A DNA stretch of 64,000 bases from Citreimonas salinaria (GTDB lineage: Bacteria; Pseudomonadota; Alphaproteobacteria; Rhodobacterales; Rhodobacteraceae). The position numbers and the translations under genes were made by a program. This document shows, piece by piece, positions 16,975 to 26,204 of this stretch (position 1 is the first letter of the stretch; every line of letters begins with the position of its first letter). The stretch lies in the NCBI RefSeq assembly GCF_900107235.1, contig NZ_FNPF01000010.1:62001-126000 (forward strand), in the 5' to 3' direction. The notes beneath the pieces were generated by a model. The model saw nothing but the letters and a program-made list of their open reading frames with translations. It was not told where the DNA came from and did not search any database.

Positions 16975-19900
16975 GCATCCGGGTCATCCGCACCCGCGCC
17001 TTGCCCGACCAGGCGCGCCACGGCTTCGAGATCGAGGCGACGGTGACCGTGGCCGAGATCATCGACCGGGCTTTGCCGAACGCTCCGGAGACCGTGCTGG
17101 ACCGGCTGCGCGTGACGCTGGTCGCCGGCGATGGTCAGACGGCCATGATCCCGCGGCTCTGGTGGGGTCGCGTCCGGCCGCATTCCGGCACCACGGTGGT
17201 GATCCGGGTCGTGCCGGGTGAACTGGTCACGATGGCGGCCGCGTACCTGACACACCTTGCCGGGACGGCGTATTTCGCAGCCACGGGCGCGTTCCTGAGC
17301 GCCGCTGCCGTCAACGCCATCTACTTCGGAAGCATGGCGGCGATCGTCGCGATCGGCGGGGCTCTGATCAACGCGCTGACCCCGCGCCCCGAACTGCCCG
17401 GCGGTGGGCGCGACCCCGAGGCCGAGTACAAGATCGACGGCTGGAAAAATCGCGCTGCGCCCGGCGACCCGGTGCCGCTGCCCTTCGGCCATATCCGCGT
17501 GGCGCCGGTCTTCGCCGCCCGGCCCTACACCGAGATCGTCGGCGACGACCAGTATGTCCGCACGCTGTTCCTGCTGGGCTACGGCCGGCTCGACGTGTCG
17601 GACATCCGCATTGGCGACACCCCGATCGAGAATTTCCAGAACGTGGACTACGAGGTCCGCGAGGGCGCGCCTGACGATGAGCCGGTCACGCTGACGTCGC
17701 AGCAGGTAATCGAGGAGGTCGTCGGTGTCGAGCTGAACAAATCCGCTGGGCCCTGGGCCGGATCGACGGCACGCAGCAGTGTCCGCGCCAGCCTCGTGAT
17801 CCATTTCCCCGCGGGCCTGATCCGGAACGGCGAGACCTCGGACAACACTTACAGCACTTCGGTCACGCTCAGGATCCGCCAGAGGCAAGACGGCGGCGAG
17901 TGGCAGCTCGTTCACGACCTGAGGTACAAGGCGAAGAAGCGGGATCCGTTCTTCAGGCAGTACACGTGGACGTTGCCGCATCGTGGCGCCTGGGACATCG
18001 ACGTCGAGCTCGTCGATGGCAGAACCGACCGCTACACGCAGAACACGGTCGTCCTGTCCGCCCTCCAGAGCATCCGGCCGGAATACCCGATCGCCACCGA
18101 CGTGCCTCTGGCGCTGCTGGCGGTGCGGATCCGCGCCAGCCACCAGCTCAGCGGGTCGCTCGATAGCGTCAACGCGCTGGTCAAGCGCCACGCGCTTGAA
18201 TGGGACGGCGCGGCGTGGATCACGGGCCTGCCGCGCAACCCGGCCAGCGCCTTCATCCATGCGCTGCAGGGCGCCCATGCGGTCTTTCCGGTGGAGGATG
18301 CCGGGATCGACTTCGACGCGCTGGCGGAGTGGTTCGACTTCTGCGTCGCCAAGGGCCTGCACTACGACCACAACCGGGCGAAATGGGGATCGCTGCGCGA
18401 GCTGCTGATCGAGATCGCCAAGGCCGGCCGCGCCAGCCCGCGCCACGACGGCGTGAAGTGGTCGGTGGTGATCGACCGGCCGGCTGCACACGCGATCGAC
18501 CACATCCACCCGCGCAACAGCCAGAAGCTGCGCGGCCGGCGCATCTACGCCGACTTCCCCGACGCGATCCGGGTGCGGTTCGCGGACGAGGAGAACGACT
18601 ATCAGGAATCGGAGGTGGTCGTGCGCTGGCCCGGGCATGTCGGCTCGATCGACGTGATCGAGGAGTGGCAGGCGCCGGGCAAGACCAACGCGCAGGAGAT
18701 CATGCGCGAGATCTATCGCGACATGCAGGTGGCGATCCATCGTCGCGATCGCTGGATGGTCGAGCAGGATGGCCTGGCGCGCGTGGCCACGCGCGGCGAC
18801 ACGATCCGCCTGTCGCACGACGTGCTGAGCGACGTGCAGGCCGCCGCCCGCGTGCTCGAGGTCCGCGACCGCCTGATCGTGCTGGACAGCGAGGTCCTGA
18901 TGGAGGCCGGCACCGATTACGGCGTCCGCTACCTGGACTTCGACGAGTCCGACCCGGTCGGGCAGTCGGTCCTGACGGCGGTGCAGACCGTCGAAGGTGT
19001 CACGCGCGCGCTGCACGTCACGGGCGAAGGAGTGCCGGCGGTCGGGGCCTTGATCGTGTTCGGCGTGCTGGGCGAGGAAAGCGAGGAGGTCCTCGTGCTC
19101 GATGTCGAGCCGGGGAAGGACGGCATCGTGCCGATGACGCTCACGAACGCCGCGCCCGAGATCGACGCGCTGACGGATGCCTACGTGCCGCCTGAATGGG
19201 ATCCGGTGGTCGGCGAGGTGATCGACGCCGGCGGCCTTCCCGTCGCGCCGGTCTTGGTGGACATCGAGACCGAGGGCGACGAGGGATCCTTCGGAACGAC
19301 CTCGCGCGCGGTTCTTGTTGCCGCTTCCGGCGATCCGGCCGACACGGTGGCGATCGCCTCGATCACCTTGCGCCACCGTCTGGCCGGGGCCGGCACATGG
19401 GCCGAGGCCACGATCCCCGGCGCGTCGGGCACGGCCACGCTGACCTATGACCTAGGCGACGAGATCGAGCTGCAACTGGTTGCCGTCAATTTTGCGGACG
19501 GGGCCGGCGCGGCGTCGGATATCGCCGCCTACACCGTCGGCGACAGGGTGCCGTTGCCGGCCGCGCTGGACCTCGACAGCATCGAGGTCGCCGGCGCGAT
19601 CGGCCACGCGGTCTTGTCGCTGGCGCATTCCGATCCGGCCACCACCGAGATCGCAGTCTTCCGGACGCCAAACGGGGGCACGCTGGACACAGCGACCGAC
19701 GAGGTCCGGCGCGTCGAGGCCACGGCCGGATCGACCGTCGTCATCGTCGACGGCGACAGCACGCGCTCGCAGATGCTGGGTGCCGGCATGTCGTCCTGGA
19801 CCGCCGGCGGCGGCTGGACGATCGCCGGCGGCGAGGCAACCCATACGCCCGGCTCCGAATCCACCCTGTCGCAGGCGGTCACGCTGGAGGCGGGCCAAAC

Positions 19901-20216
19901 CTATCGTGGCTACATCACGGTTTCCGGCCGCACCGCCGGCAGCGTCACAGCCCGGCTGGCTGGCGGCACGGCCGTGGCCACGGATCCGATCACGGCCGAT
20001 GGTCAGACGCTGATCGCGCTGGAGGCGGCGCCCGGCAACGACCGGATCGAGATCGTCGCGACATCGGATTTCGACGGCTCGATAGAGGCGGTGCTGCTCT
20101 ACCGCGAGAGCGCCGGCACCGCGCCGCAGGGCGCGCAGGACTATCGCTTCGCCGCGATCAACGCTGAGGGCGTCGGCAGCGCGCCGAGCTCGGCTATCAC
20201 CGTCACGATCATCTGA
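16971..20216 (+). CDS. Central tail tip / host specificity protein (lambda gpJ, TipJ-like)
   Basis: The 1,081-residue protein is the likely tail tip hub that contacts the host receptor. Near residues 80-135 it has hydrophobic stretches (AAAYLTHLAGTAYFAATGAF, then SMAAIVAIGGALINAL), common in TipJ proteins. The J core follows: GDPVPLPFGHIRVAPVF, YVRTLFLLGYGRLDVSDIRI and GDTPIENF. The C-terminal 300 residues look like fibronectin type III or Ig-like domains (TLRHRLAGAGTWAEATIPG), and may determine host range. ATG overlaps the NlpC stop. Confidence 0.9.
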   Translation: MSIRVIRTRALPDQARHGFEIEATVTVAEIIDRALPNAPETVLDRLRVTLVAGDGQTAMIPRLWWGRVRPHSGTTVVIRVVPGELVTMAAAYLTHLAGTAYFAATGAFLSAAAVNAIYFGSMAAIVAIGGALINALTPRPELPGGGRDPEAEYKIDGWKNRAAPGDPVPLPFGHIRVAPVFAARPYTEIVGDDQYVRTLFLLGYGRLDVSDIRIGDTPIENFQNVDYEVREGAPDDEPVTLTSQQVIEEVVGVELNKSAGPWAGSTARSSVRASLVIHFPAGLIRNGETSDNTYSTSVTLRIRQRQDGGEWQLVHDLRYKAKKRDPFFRQYTWTLPHRGAWDIDVELVDGRTDRYTQNTVVLSALQSIRPEYPIATDVPLALLAVRIRASHQLSGSLDSVNALVKRHALEWDGAAWITGLPRNPASAFIHALQGAHAVFPVEDAGIDFDALAEWFDFCVAKGLHYDHNRAKWGSLRELLIEIAKAGRASPRHDGVKWSVVIDRPAAHAIDHIHPRNSQKLRGRRIYADFPDAIRVRFADEENDYQESEVVVRWPGHVGSIDVIEEWQAPGKTNAQEIMREIYRDMQVAIHRRDRWMVEQDGLARVATRGDTIRLSHDVLSDVQAAARVLEVRDRLIVLDSEVLMEAGTDYGVRYLDFDESDPVGQSVLTAVQTVEGVTRALHVTGEGVPAVGALIVFGVLGEESEEVLVLDVEPGKDGIVPMTLTNAAPEIDALTDAYVPPEWDPVVGEVIDAGGLPVAPVLVDIETEGDEGSFGTTSRAVLVAASGDPADTVAIASITLRHRLAGAGTWAEATIPGASGTATLTYDLGDEIELQLVAVNFADGAGAASDIAAYTVGDRVPLPAALDLDSIEVAGAIGHAVLSLAHSDPATTEIAVFRTPNGGTLDTATDEVRRVEATAGSTVVIVDGDSTRSQMLGAGMSSWTAGGGWTIAGGEATHTPGSESTLSQAVTLEAGQTYRGYITVSGRTAGSVTARLAGGTAVATDPITADGQTLIALEAAPGNDRIEIVATSDFDGSIEAVLLYRESAGTAPQGAQDYRFAAINAEGVGSAPSSAITVTII

Positions 20217-20227
20217 GGAGAACAGGC

Positions 20228-22882
20228 ATGGCAGATGGCATTCGCGTCACGGACACGGGAACTCTAGCCGGGCTGGATCACGTGCTGACGATCTACCAGG
20301 GGTCGGTCGGGCGACTGTCGTCGACCGGGCTCGGCACGATCCTCGCCGCGTCGGGGCCTGTGGCCGAGGCGATCACCGCGGCCGCGAACGGGCTCAACAG
20401 GCTTGCACCAGCGAGGGTGGCATCGACCGCCAACCTGACCCTGAGCGGCGCGGCGACGATCGACGGCGTGGCGGTGGCGACCGGCGACCGCGTGCTGGTG
20501 TCCGGGCAGAACGACGCGACCGCCAACGGCGTCTATGTGGTGGACACGGCGGGGGCCTGGGCTCGCGCCACCGACGCCGACAGCGACGCCGAGATCGCGC
20601 TGGCGATCTGCCACGTGCTGGAGGGCGACACCTACACGGGCACGACCTGGCTCGTGATCGGGTCGCCGTCGATCGGGTCGGACGAGATCGAGTGGCGGCA
20701 GATGGCCGGCCTCAACAGCTCGGAGACACTGGCGGCGCGCGCCGCGGCAGCGGAATCGGCGGCAACAGCCGAAGGGGCAGCCGAGATCGCGCAGACGGCG
20801 GCGGGCACTGCCGGCACGGCCGCCACGACCGCCACCGGGCAGGCGGACCTCGCAAACGACCATCGGCTGGCCAGCGCGTCCAGCGCGGCCGACGCGAGCG
20901 TGGCGAAGTCGCAGGCCGAGCTTGCCGCGCTGTCGGCGGGTGCGCCTCTCTACACCGAAATGCCCGCGGACCTGAGCGGCGTACCGTCGCCTTTCTACGT
21001 GAATGACACGGTCGGCCTGAAGGTCTATACCCACGACGGATCAAGCGAGACGCACGAGGGATGGATCGGCCGGGTGAAGTTCGCAACTCCAGCTGAGCTG
21101 TTCGCTTACGGCGGCGTCCTGGGTAGCCCGGGCCTCGAGATCGAGGCCGGACCGTGGCGATACGAGATCGTCTCGTCCGGCGAGATGAAGACGACGGCGG
21201 GCGGCGACGGGATCAAGGCGCAGCCGAGCGCAGGCGGGATCTACGAGGTCGAGCAGCTGGGCGGCGCGCCGGACGGCGTGACGGACAACGCGCCGCTTGC
21301 GAACGCGCTGCTGGCGCAGATCGCGGCGGATGGCGTGGGCACCCTGCGCTTCGCTGGCGCCGGCACCTATCTCATGCGCGTGACGGGCGACCATCCCACT
21401 GCGGCCGGGCACAAGGTCTGCGCCCACATCACCGGGTCCAACACTACAATCGTCGTCGAGGAAGGCGCCACCGTGAAGCTGGCCGACGGCGAGCAGACCG
21501 ACGCGACCGGATCGGTCGACCTGTTTGGCGGCGATCTTGCGCTCGGCGGCATCCGCTTCGTGATCCACGGCCGGCTGGACAACAACAAGGGCGGCCAGAC
21601 CGGCTGGACCGGCGGCTACGGCCAGGCCGGCGCGGGCGGATGCAACATCCTGATGAAGGGGCTGACGCCCGGAGGTCACTATGCCGTGAGCGGCAGCGGC
21701 GAGCTGGGCGGCTGCTACGCCAATCCGATCGACATCGGTGCGTCCGCGGCTATCGCGGAGGATGCCCGGTTCCACCTCGGTGGTAATCTCCTGTTCCGCA
21801 ACTGCGGCGAGGGGCCGGAGATCATCGGCTTCGGGCGTGTGGAGGTCACATCTGGCCGGTACGTGATCGACGACGGGTCGGCCACGGCCGGCGACTGCCT
21901 TGAGATCGCGCGGTGCGGTGAGGCCGTGGTTCACTACTTCGAGGCAGAGGCTACCAACGGCAGCAGCATCCCCGGCAGCCTGTTCGAGTTCTACGGCACG
22001 CGTGTCGCGACGGTGCACAGCTTCCGGGGCGTCGGCGTTGGCGACCTTTGGGGGGTCGGGTCTCCCACCGGCGGGCCGGGCGCGGGTCAGTTCCCGGTAA
22101 CGACCGTGCGCAATGGCTACTTCGCAGACCAGAGCCTCGCCAACGTCCTGTGGGACAGCTACCAGAGCGCGGCCAACCCGAACACGCTGACACTGGAGAA
22201 CGTGGAGATCCGCAACTGCGGCAACCTGTTCAACATCATCGGTGACGATACCGCCGGCCCGCTTGTCTTCCGCAACGTTCGCGCGATCGGCTGCAAGGCC
22301 GGCGTCGTGAGCGGGTCCCGGAAGCATATCTGGCACGGCGGGGGCAATGTCGATTCCACCGACCTCGGGTTCCGTTTCCAGGCTTCGGCGAACAACCAGA
22401 CCCGGAACATCGACTGGCGCGATCTCGACTTCACCGGATCGGCGCTGCGCAACCAGGTAGGCGCGCTCACCTACACCGGCTTCAAGCTCAAGGGCAGGAT
22501 GATCCGATGCGCGGTCAGCGCATTCAACAGGTGGCCCCTTGCGGATGCCAATGTCGATTACACCGAGTGCGAAATCACGGGCTGCACGCCCGACACCGAA
22601 ACCGGCACCTCGGAAGCGATGGGAGCCTTCGCACGGCGCTACGTCCGGCAGGCTGGCGGCGGTGCGGTCATGGACGAGGTGCGCAACCCCTGCGCCAACG
22701 CCGTCCTCGAGGTCGTGAACAACCGGGGGGACGTGATGACGCTGGAGCACAACAGCCCGACGGACGGCGTGCCCTTGTTCAACAAGTCCGGGGTGAACGA
22801 CACGCTCGCGGACCAGGTGTCGCGGACCTACCGCTACCGAACGGAGACCGAAGCCGCCACGGCTGGCTACTACGAGGTCTGA
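20228..22882 (+). CDS. Tail fibre / tailspike with beta-helix domain
   Basis: The 884-residue protein has an N-terminal region ending in a repeat-bearing segment (VASTANLTLSGAATIDGVAV near residue 64, a motif common in phage fibres). An Ala-rich coiled coil follows at residues 170-240, then a pectate-lyase-like parallel beta-helix from about residue 340 (GGAPDGVTDNAPLANALLAQ). The Asn/Gly-rich strands continue to near residue 770. It probably binds or degrades a surface polysaccharide. It is the last phage gene; a good ribosome site (AGGAGAAC) precedes the ATG. Confidence 0.85.
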   Translation: MADGIRVTDTGTLAGLDHVLTIYQGSVGRLSSTGLGTILAASGPVAEAITAAANGLNRLAPARVASTANLTLSGAATIDGVAVATGDRVLVSGQNDATANGVYVVDTAGAWARATDADSDAEIALAICHVLEGDTYTGTTWLVIGSPSIGSDEIEWRQMAGLNSSETLAARAAAAESAATAEGAAEIAQTAAGTAGTAATTATGQADLANDHRLASASSAADASVAKSQAELAALSAGAPLYTEMPADLSGVPSPFYVNDTVGLKVYTHDGSSETHEGWIGRVKFATPAELFAYGGVLGSPGLEIEAGPWRYEIVSSGEMKTTAGGDGIKAQPSAGGIYEVEQLGGAPDGVTDNAPLANALLAQIAADGVGTLRFAGAGTYLMRVTGDHPTAAGHKVCAHITGSNTTIVVEEGATVKLADGEQTDATGSVDLFGGDLALGGIRFVIHGRLDNNKGGQTGWTGGYGQAGAGGCNILMKGLTPGGHYAVSGSGELGGCYANPIDIGASAAIAEDARFHLGGNLLFRNCGEGPEIIGFGRVEVTSGRYVIDDGSATAGDCLEIARCGEAVVHYFEAEATNGSSIPGSLFEFYGTRVATVHSFRGVGVGDLWGVGSPTGGPGAGQFPVTTVRNGYFADQSLANVLWDSYQSAANPNTLTLENVEIRNCGNLFNIIGDDTAGPLVFRNVRAIGCKAGVVSGSRKHIWHGGGNVDSTDLGFRFQASANNQTRNIDWRDLDFTGSALRNQVGALTYTGFKLKGRMIRCAVSAFNRWPLADANVDYTECEITGCTPDTETGTSEAMGAFARRYVRQAGGGAVMDEVRNPCANAVLEVVNNRGDVMTLEHNSPTDGVPLFNKSGVNDTLADQVSRTYRYRTETEAATAGYYEV

Positions 22883-22900
22883 AGGTGAAGCCGCATATCA

Positions 22901-22944
22901 GCGGCCGTTCACATGGGGGCAAAGCGGCCGTTCGACGGCCCTTC
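22901..22944. repeat. Direct repeats GCGGCCGTTC near the prophage right end
   Basis: GCGGCCGTTC occurs at 22901-22910 and again at 22924-22933, 23 bp apart. A weaker copy, GACGGCCCTTC, lies at 22934-22944. Spaced repeats just inside the right end of a transposable phage are what transposase binding sites look like. The repeats lie only 18 bp after the tail fibre stop and before an AT-rich stretch, so the assignment is plausible but unproven. Confidence 0.4.
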
Positions 22945-23095
22945 AAACGGGGCTCGATCCCGCCGTTCTGAAAATCGCGTTGCTGTAAAAGACTGTGTAA
23001 TTCACTGCAAAGATCTTCGTCACGCTACAAACAACAACAGAGTTGCCATCGACCGCTTAGGCAGCAGAACCGCCGAAATTTCGCATGGAGCGAAA

Positions 23096-23113
23096 TTTTA
23101 CCGTTTGATAAAA
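23096..23113. promoter_or_regulatory. Putative RutR-like operator upstream of preT
   Basis: TTTTACC-GTTT-GATAAAA is an imperfect palindrome with seven-base arms and one mismatch. The same TTTTACC half and spacing occur at 27372-27389 between the TetR gene and the amidohydrolase gene. The site lies 46 bp before the preT ATG, in an AT-rich stretch that also holds two CGAAATTT copies (23074 and 23091). Repression by the RutR-like regulator of this cluster is inferred. Confidence 0.6.
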
Positions 23114-23159
23114 AAACGACTCGTGGCAGGCTTGCTGGAAAGAAACACAGGGAGACGCC

Positions 23160-24500
23160 ATGACCAGCCGCCACGCAACCGGCCCCCATATCCCCGGCAT
23201 CGCCGCGGGCCGGATCGACGCCGCCACGCTGCACGAGAACTTTGCCGACCTGCACGCGGCCTATGACCCGCACGAGGCCGCGGTCGCCGCGGATCGCTGC
23301 TATTTCTGCCATGATGCGCCGTGCATCACGGCGTGCCCGACCGCGATCGACATCCCGCTGTTCATCCGCCAGATCGCGACCGGCCAGCCCGAGGCCGCGG
23401 CCAAGACGATTTTCGAGCAGAACATCCTGGGCGGCATGTGCGCCCGCGTCTGCCCGACCGAGACGCTGTGCGAGGAAGCCTGCGTGCGCGAGGCCGCCGA
23501 GGGCAAGCCGGTCGAGATCGGACGCCTGCAGCGCCACGCCACCGACAGCCTGATGGCGCGGCAGGGCCACCCGTTCGCCCGCGCTGCCGCCACCGGCAAG
23601 CGCGTGGCGGTGGTGGGCGCCGGCCCCGCGGGCCTGTCCTGCGCACACCGGCTGGCGATGCACGGCCACGACGTCACGATCTACGAGGCGAAGCCCCGCG
23701 CGGGCGGCCTGAACGAGTACGGCATCGCCGCCTACAAGGCCACGAACGACTTCGCCGCGCGCGAGGTCGAGTGGCTGCTCGGCATCGGCGGCATCACGAT
23801 CGAGAATGGCAAGGCGCTTGGGCGTGACATCACGCTTGAAAGCCTGCGCGCGGACTACGACGCCGTCTTCCTGGGCCACGGCCTGGGCGGCGTGAACGGC
23901 CTCGATGCCGAGGGCGCGGACCGTGCGGGCGTCGAGGATGCGGTCGATTTCATCGCGACGCTGCGCCAGTCAGACGACCTGACCTCGCTGCCGGTTGGCA
24001 GGCACGTCGTGGTGATCGGCGGTGGCATGACCGCCGTCGACGCGGCGGTGCAGTCCAAGCTGCTGGGCGCCGAAGAGGTCACGCTGGCCTACCGGCGCGG
24101 CCGCGACCGCATGGGAGCCAGCCGGTTCGAGCAGGACTTGGCCGCCTCCAAGGGCGTGCGGCTGCTGTTCAACGTTGCACCCCGTGCGGTGCACGGCAAC
24201 GGCACGGTCCGCGAGATCGAGTTCGAGTACACCCACGAAGTCGACGGCCGCCTGCAGGGCACCGGAGAGACCGTGCGCCTGCCCGCCGACCAGGTGTTCC
24301 GCGCCATCGGACAAAACCTGTCCGAGGATGCGGGCCTCGACCGTGCCGGCGGCAAGATCGCCGTCACCGGGCCGGGCCGCACCTCGATGCAGGGCGTCTG
24401 GGCCGGCGGCGACTGCACGCCCGGAGAGGACCTCACCGTGGTCGCCGTGGCCGAGGGCCGCGACGCGGCCGAGGACATCAACGATGCCTTGGTGGGGTAA
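23160..24500 (+). CDS. preT: NAD-dependent dihydropyrimidine dehydrogenase subunit PreT
   Basis: The 446-residue flavoprotein supplies electrons for reduction of uracil or thymine to the dihydropyrimidine. The N-terminal Fe-S domain has Cys at residues 47, 50, 55, 59 and 94, 98, 104, 108. The FAD site is GAGPAG (153-158), the NAD(P) site GGGM (287-290), and a second FAD-contact motif is WAGGDCTPG near 405. This layout matches PreT/PydX proteins and the N-terminal third of eukaryotic DPD. GGGAGA precedes the ATG. It works with PreA encoded just downstream. Confidence 0.9.
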   Translation: MTSRHATGPHIPGIAAGRIDAATLHENFADLHAAYDPHEAAVAADRCYFCHDAPCITACPTAIDIPLFIRQIATGQPEAAAKTIFEQNILGGMCARVCPTETLCEEACVREAAEGKPVEIGRLQRHATDSLMARQGHPFARAAATGKRVAVVGAGPAGLSCAHRLAMHGHDVTIYEAKPRAGGLNEYGIAAYKATNDFAAREVEWLLGIGGITIENGKALGRDITLESLRADYDAVFLGHGLGGVNGLDAEGADRAGVEDAVDFIATLRQSDDLTSLPVGRHVVVIGGGMTAVDAAVQSKLLGAEEVTLAYRRGRDRMGASRFEQDLAASKGVRLLFNVAPRAVHGNGTVREIEFEYTHEVDGRLQGTGETVRLPADQVFRAIGQNLSEDAGLDRAGGKIAVTGPGRTSMQGVWAGGDCTPGEDLTVVAVAEGRDAAEDINDALVG

Positions 24501-24741
24501 CACCCTTGCTGCCCTCACGATTTTGGACTTGAGCGCGATCCTCCTGGTGGACACGGGCTTAGCGGTGAGAGTGGCAACAGGAAAGAAGGAAGACCTGGTA
24601 CAGGTGGCTGTTTTGAACTGCCGATACGTTTGGCGTTTTCGGGTGGTCGACGTTCAGTTCCCCTTTGACAAGCACGGAACCAACGGTCGTTCGGACTGCC
24701 CGTTCATTTTCACCGGCCTGCAAGCCGCAGTGCCCTCATGA
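24484..24741 (+). CDS. Doubtful 85-codon frame between preT and preA
   Basis: The frame starts at an ATG 17 bases inside preT, with GAGGA about eight bases upstream, and ends 13 bases before the preA ATG. The product would begin MPWWGNTLAALTILDL and include VAVLNCRYVWRFRVVDV. Codon third positions are less GC-rich than in all neighbours, and no family is recognised. It may simply be non-coding DNA filling an unusually long gap (254 bp) in an otherwise tight cluster. Confidence 0.2.
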   Translation: MPWWGNTLAALTILDLSAILLVDTGLAVRVATGKKEDLVQVAVLNCRYVWRFRVVDVQFPFDKHGTNGRSDCPFIFTGLQAAVPS

Positions 24742-24754
24742 GAGGAAAAACAAC

Positions 24755-26062
24755 ATGGCCGATCTGACGACAGATTTTCTGGGCATCACGTCGCCCAACC
24801 CGTTCTGGCTGGCTTCGGCGCCGCCCACCGACAAGGAATACAACGTCCGCCGCGCCTTCGAGGCCGGCTGGGGCGGCGTGGTCTGGAAGACGCTGGGCGC
24901 CGAAGGCCCGCCTGTGGTGAACGTGAACGGCCCGCGCTACGGCGTGATCCACGGCGCCGACCGCCGCGTGCTGGGCATCAACAACATCGAGCTGATCACC
25001 GACCGCCCGCTCGAGGTGAACCTCGAGGAAATGGCGCGCGTCAAGGCCGACTACCCCGACCGCGCGCTGATCGCCTCGATCATGGTCCCGTGCGAGGAAG
25101 CCGCCTGGAAGGCGATCCTGCCCCGCGTGATGGAGACCGGCGCCGACGGGATCGAGCTCAACTTCGGCTGCCCGCACGGCATGGCCGAACGCGGCATGGG
25201 CAGCGCCGTGGGCCAGGTGCCGGAATACATCGAGATGGTCACCCGCTGGTGCAAGACCTACTACGACCGGCCCGTGATCGTGAAGCTGACGCCCAACATC
25301 ACCGACATCCGGAAACCCGCGCTGGCGGCCAAGAACGGCGGCGCCGACGCGGTGAGCCTGATCAACACGATCAACTCGATCACCTCCGTGAACCTCGACG
25401 CGATGGCGCCCGAGCCGATGATCGACGGCAAGGGCACGCATGGCGGCTATTGCGGCCCGGCGGTGAAACCCATCGCGATGAACATGGTGGCCGAGATCGC
25501 GCGCGATCCCGAGACGCGCGGCCTGCCGATCAGCGGCATCGGCGGCATCACCACCTGGCGCGACGCGGCCGAATTCATGGCGCTGGGGGCCGGCAACGTG
25601 CAGGTCTGCACCGCGGCGATGACCTACGGCTTCAAGATCGTCGAGGAGATGAAGCGCGGGCTGTCGGCCTGGATGGACGAGAAGGGCTACCGCTCGACCC
25701 ACGATTTCATCGGCCGCGCGGTGCCGAACGTGACCGACTGGCAGTACCTAAACCTCAACTACGTGACCAAGGCGCAGATCGACCAGGAGGCGTGCATCAA
25801 GTGCGGGCGCTGCTACGCTGCCTGCGAAGACACCAGCCATCAGGCGATTGCGATGTCGGCCGACCGGACCTTCACCGTGAAGGACGACGAATGCGTGGCT
25901 TGTAACTTGTGCGTCGACGTCTGCCCGGTCGAGAACTGCATCACGATGCAGGAAATGGCCGCAGGCGCCGTGGACCCGCGTACCGGCAAGGTGGTGCAGG
26001 ACCAGTACGCGAACTGGACGAGCCACCCCAACAACCCGGCCGCAGTCCAGGCCGCCGAGTGA
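24755..26062 (+). CDS. preA: NAD-dependent dihydropyrimidine dehydrogenase subunit PreA
   Basis: The 435-residue catalytic subunit reduces uracil and thymine using FMN, with electrons passed from PreT through two 4Fe-4S clusters. It shows a dihydroorotate dehydrogenase-like barrel with the catalytic loop NFGCPHGMAERGMG (Cys139) and the FMN-binding end SGIGGITTW (260-268). The C-terminal ferredoxin domain has Cys 347, 350, 353, 357 and 380, 383, 386, 390. The ATG at 24755 has AGAGGA upstream; an open frame starting at 24665 is longer but has no support. Confidence 0.93.
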   Translation: MADLTTDFLGITSPNPFWLASAPPTDKEYNVRRAFEAGWGGVVWKTLGAEGPPVVNVNGPRYGVIHGADRRVLGINNIELITDRPLEVNLEEMARVKADYPDRALIASIMVPCEEAAWKAILPRVMETGADGIELNFGCPHGMAERGMGSAVGQVPEYIEMVTRWCKTYYDRPVIVKLTPNITDIRKPALAAKNGGADAVSLINTINSITSVNLDAMAPEPMIDGKGTHGGYCGPAVKPIAMNMVAEIARDPETRGLPISGIGGITTWRDAAEFMALGAGNVQVCTAAMTYGFKIVEEMKRGLSAWMDEKGYRSTHDFIGRAVPNVTDWQYLNLNYVTKAQIDQEACIKCGRCYAACEDTSHQAIAMSADRTFTVKDDECVACNLCVDVCPVENCITMQEMAAGAVDPRTGKVVQDQYANWTSHPNNPAAVQAAE

Positions 26063-26071
26063 CGATCGGGC

Positions 26072-26092
26072 GCGGCACCCCCGGGGTGCCGC
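26072..26092 (+). terminator. Strong GC hairpin after preA (no T run)
   Basis: GCGGCACCCC and GGGGTGCCGC are perfect inverted copies separated by a single C, starting 10 bp after the preA stop. There is no following T run. It is therefore more likely an mRNA 3'-end stabiliser or a weak terminator than an intrinsic terminator. Confidence 0.45.
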
Positions 26093-26156
26093 GCCGCCCT
26101 GCATGGAACCCCGCTACCGCCCGCCCGGTTGAACCGGTCGAAAGCGGAGGAATTTC

Positions 26157-26204
26157 ATGCTTCTCGATCTCCATCGCCATGACCTTCACGGCCCGCGATG
26201 CTGA
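26157..26204 (+). CDS. Possible 15-residue leader peptide upstream of the channel-like gene
   Basis: An ATG with a strong ribosome site (AGCGGAGG, seven bases upstream) starts the short frame MLLDLHRHDLHGPRC and stops at 26202-26204, overlapping the ATG of the next gene (26198) in another frame. The next gene lacks a good site of its own, so it may be translated by reinitiation from this leader. A leftover of a longer annotated start is excluded because the frames differ. Confidence 0.35.
   Translation: MLLDLHRHDLHGPRC

Larger units (their letters stand above)
1..23050 (+). mobile_element. Mu-like transposable prophage with siphovirus tail module (right part only)
   Basis: All genes from the left edge to 22882 run on the plus strand, mostly with 1-8 bp overlaps. 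They follow the late gene order of transposable phages such as the B3/D3112 group: small and large terminase, DUF935 portal, gpF, gpG, gpI protease, gpT head protein, gp36 and gp37. The tail section is lambda-like (tail tube, G/GT, tape measure, NlpC, J), not the contractile tail of Mu itself. The transposase and repressor genes must lie left of the window. The right boundary is inferred only: it falls after the tail fibre stop and before the host operator at 23096. Confidence 0.88.

Noticed and set aside
16830-19376. 848-codon open frame on the minus strand across the J-like gene
   Set aside because: It is the complement of a GC-rich coding region with strong G/C third positions; composition is Arg/Asp/His-rich and no domain is seen. 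The plus-strand J-like gene explains the region.
21041-22750. 569-codon minus-strand frame opposite the tail fibre
   Set aside because: Shadow of the fibre gene; no start context, no domain.
1-22882. Gene transfer agent (RcGTA-like) cluster
   Set aside because: RcGTA has HK97-type capsid and portal genes in another order. Here DUF935 portal, gpF, gpG, gpI, gpT, gp36 and gp37 clearly mark a Mu-like phage.
22935-22975. tRNA-like T-loop (GGGCTCGATCCC) near the prophage end, possible att tRNA
   Set aside because: No acceptor, D or anticodon stems fit around it; transposable phages also do not need a tRNA site.
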